Shown here piece by piece: positions 7,483-8,428 of a stretch of DNA of 8,428 nt (position 1 is its first letter; the number at the start of each line of letters is the position of its first letter). The stretch is from contig JACPHL010000064.1 in the NCBI GenBank assembly GCA_016188625.1, positions 1 through 8,428 on the forward strand, read 5' to 3'. The notes under the pieces were generated by a model. It saw only the letters and a list, made by a program, of their open reading frames with translations, was not told where the DNA came from and made no database searches. The position numbers were made by a program, and so were the translations under genes. Origin of the DNA: Candidatus Rokuibacteriota bacterium (GTDB lineage Bacteria; Methylomirabilota; Methylomirabilia; Rokubacteriales; JACPHL01).

Positions 7483-7901
7483 GCTTGGAGAGCTCCTCGG
7501 CCCCGTCCCGCGCGGGCCAGGGCCGTCGCCACGACCGCTTCGAGGAGCCGGCAGTCCGCCGGCTTGTGCGCGTAGTAGAGGATCCCGAGCCGGCGGGCCT
7601 GGAACTCCAGCTCCGGGCGGTAGTCGCCCGCCGTCATGATGATCGGGAGCTCGAGGTCCAACTCCTTGAGATGGGCGACCAGCGCGAGGCCGTCCATGTC
7701 CTCGAGCCCGATATCCACGACCGCGGCGCCGAGCCGCCCGGCGCGCGCCAGCCGAAGGGCCTCCTCGCCGCGCGCGGTGTAGACGGCCCGGTACCCTTCC
7801 CGGAGGAAGTGCTCGACCAGGGGCCAGGCCGCCTCGGGATCGGCGTCGGCGACCAGGATCAGGGGGCGCTCCGTGCTGACCGTGCTCCGGCGGCCTCGCA
7901 T
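7479..7901 (-). CDS. Stand-alone response regulator receiver protein (CheY-like)
   Basis: A 140-residue single-domain receiver. The order of landmarks is LILVADAD with acidic residues Asp19 and Asp21, phosphoacceptor Asp63 in AAVVDIGLEDMDG, Thr90 in IIMTAGDY and Lys113 in YYAHKPAD. Nothing follows the receiver except a short Arg/Gly-rich tail, so it has no DNA-binding or enzymatic output. It probably works through protein contact or as a phosphate carrier for the kinase encoded next, with which it overlaps by ATGA. I chose ATG at 7901; a TTG three codons upstream (7910) is possible. No strong ribosome binding site is visible before either. It is the first gene of the two-gene signalling operon. 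Confidence 0.88.
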   Translation of the reverse strand: MRGRRSTVSTERPLILVADADPEAAWPLVEHFLREGYRAVYTARGEEALRLARAGRLGAAVVDIGLEDMDGLALVAHLKELDLELPIIMTAGDYRPELEFQARRLGILYYAHKPADCRLLEAVVATALARAGRGRGALQA

Positions 7902-8004
7902 ACCCGGCAACGCTTGCAGGGGCGATGCCAGGCTGGGGCGCTTCGGAAGTCTTCAATGTAGTCAGGACGTTATTAGGAGGGGTGCTGGTGGGGGGGCTCT
8001 CAGC

Positions 8005-8021
8005 GGTGCCAGGATGGCACC
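8005..8021. promoter_or_regulatory. Perfect 7-bp inverted repeat upstream of the receiver-kinase genes
   Basis: GGTGCCA at 8005-8011 pairs with TGGCACC at 8015-8021 around a GGA loop. It lies about 105 bases before the receiver start and could be a regulator-binding palindrome or an RNA hairpin in the leader. The half-sites resemble the -24 part of a sigma-54 promoter (TGGCAC), but neither strand has the matching -12 TTGC at the right spacing. The function is unknown. Confidence 0.3.
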
Positions 8022-8080
8022 CCTGGAGTGTCAGATTGGCAACCGACGAGACGGCCCCCGGGGCGCCGGGCTTGGGCTCG

Positions 8081-8190
8081 CGCGCTCTGGATCCTCGCCT
8101 CGCGGATGGGTGGTCCGCTCCGAGCGGCGGCTTTGCCGCCGCAACCTTCGGGGGGAGCCTCGGAGGGGGGCCGGTGCCCCCCATTCGAGT
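8081..8190. repeat. Hairpin repeat element, copy A
   Basis: First of two related units that share a stretch around CGCGCTCTGGA and TGGTCCGCTCCGAGCG. It contains a perfect 8-bp stem with a TTT loop (8124-8131 with 8135-8142). A second stem follows at 8165-8171 with 8176-8182 (GGGGGGC/GCCCCCC, CGGT loop), and it can extend with a bulge to 8161-8187. The order, spacing and shape match copy B. This resembles the REP/BIME class of intergenic palindromic repeats in general design, but I do not recognise the family. Confidence 0.8.
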
Positions 8191-8204
8191 ACCGCTGGAC
8201 GGCC

Positions 8205-8314
8205 CGCGCTCTGGACGCTCGGCTCGCGGCTGGATGGTCCGCTCCGAGCGCGGGCTTCGCCCGCGCCACTTTGGGGGGAGGTTCGGAAGGGGGGCGTCAG
8301 CCCCCCTCCGAGTG
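8205..8314. repeat. Hairpin repeat element, copy B
   Basis: Second unit, 124 bases after copy A. Its first stem is GCGCGGGC/GCCCGCGC with a TTC loop (8248-8255 with 8259-8266). Several stem positions differ from copy A but still pair, so the structure and not just the sequence has been kept. The second stem is 8288-8295 with 8300-8307 (GTCA loop), extended through a one-base bulge to 8284-8310. It ends only 7 bases past the stop of the Fis-type regulator. No T tract follows on the minus strand, so it is not a standard intrinsic terminator, although it could slow polymerase or protect the regulator mRNA's 3' end. Confidence 0.8.
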
Positions 8315-8316
8315 AA

Positions 8317-8428
8317 CTAGAGGAGGCCGTACTCCTTCAGCCGCCGGTAGAGGGTCCGGCGGGAGATCCCGAGTGCGCGCGCGGCCCGGTCCTTGTCGTT
8401 CCCGTAGAGCTCGAGGGCCCGGAGGATC
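8317..8428 (-). CDS. C-terminal end of a regulator with a Fis-type helix-turn-helix (probable NtrC-family sigma-54 activator)
   Basis: Only the last 36 codons and the TAG stop (8319-8317) are in the window. They read ILRALELYGNDKDRAARAL followed by GISRRTLYRRLKEYGLL, the typical Fis-type helix-turn-helix at the C-terminus of NtrC-like response regulators: a first helix with a spaced A/L pattern, GIS turn, then RRTLYRRLKEYG recognition helix. The identification of the HTH class is firm. That the missing part holds a receiver and a sigma-54 AAA+ domain is inference from how often this tail occurs in that family. Its closeness to the receiver and kinase genes suggests a shared signalling locus, although a 415-base gap with repeats separates them. 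Confidence 0.8.
   Translation of the reverse strand, partial: ILRALELYGNDKDRAARALGISRRTLYRRLKEYGLL

Larger units (their letters stand above)
7902..8316. other. Long intergenic region, no supported gene
   Basis: These 415 bases lie between the Fis-type regulator stop and the receiver start, both on the minus strand. The right two thirds (about 8081-8314) are filled by two copies of a hairpin element. The left part includes the least GC-rich patch of the window (roughly 7945-7980, with CTAATAACG on the minus strand), a reasonable place for the receiver-kinase promoter although no clear -35/-10 pair could be assigned. A 7-bp perfect hairpin lies at 8005-8021. Open frames crossing this region on the plus strand run through the repeats and have no family features. 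Confidence 0.6.

Noticed and set aside
7996-8029. Sigma-54 type promoter suggested by TGGCAC on both strands near an NtrC-type gene
   Set aside because: On the minus strand the -12 GC is one base too far and the TTGC element is missing; on the plus strand the bases at the -12 position read GAGT.
7485-8184. N-terminal extension of the kinase reading frame up to 8184
   Set aside because: It would run through the whole receiver gene in another frame and into the repeats; the ATG at 7482 has a ribosome binding site and couples to the receiver stop.
8284-8310. Intrinsic terminator for the Fis-type regulator gene
   Set aside because: The hairpin is strong and well placed, but no run of T follows it on the minus strand and the same hairpin is part of a repeated element, so it is listed as a repeat.
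7925-8320. 131-codon open frame on the plus strand spanning the intergenic region, and shorter plus-strand frames over the repeats
   Set aside because: Most of its length is translation of the two hairpin repeats (the same peptide pattern recurs in both), it overlaps the stop of the Fis-type gene, it has no convincing ribosome binding site, and it shows no family motifs. GC-rich DNA leaves many frames open by chance.

Overview
This is a GC-rich (about 70% or more) bacterial window. Every gene I can support lies on the minus strand, so transcription runs from high to low coordinates. The mix of a PaaK-type aryl-CoA ligase, an ADP-forming acyl-CoA synthetase, a CoxL/xanthine-dehydrogenase-type molybdoenzyme subunit and a sigma-54-type regulator suits a high-GC environmental lineage, such as Rokubacteria/Methylomirabilota or a deltaproteobacterium-like group. 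That placement rests on gene content and composition only, and no phylogenetic marker is present.

Layout from the right end. (1) 8317-8428 holds the last 36 residues and stop of a regulator with a Fis-type helix-turn-helix, as found at the C-terminus of NtrC-family activators. (2) 7902-8316 is non-coding. It carries two copies (spaced 124 bp) of an approximately 110-bp element made of two GC-rich hairpins, and the first hairpin differs in sequence between copies but keeps full pairing. (3) 7479-7901 is a stand-alone receiver protein, and 5737-7482 is a soluble GAF/histidine-kinase/receiver hybrid. The two overlap by ATGA. (4) 5555-5736 is a 182-bp gap with a possible promoter and a short palindrome. 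(5) 1-5554 is a tightly packed metabolic operon: molybdopterin-binding dehydrogenase subunit, PaaK-family ligase, ADP-forming acyl-CoA synthetase, and the first nine codons of a further gene. Each junction is a 4-base GTGA or ATGA overlap.

Two operon genes are broken in this sequence. The molybdoenzyme gene changes frame near 4639 and the acyl-CoA synthetase gene changes frame near 660-700. In both places a short stretch normally present in the family also seems to be missing, so these look like small deletions (real decay or assembly error) rather than single-base errors.

As a working model (inference), the ligase would activate an aromatic or similar acid to its CoA ester, the molybdoenzyme would hydroxylate or reduce that ester, and the ADP-forming synthetase would interconvert an acyl-CoA with the free acid while making ATP. 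The FeS and FAD subunits expected for the molybdoenzyme are not in the window. The receiver and kinase upstream are the obvious candidate regulators, but nothing in the sequence proves the link.
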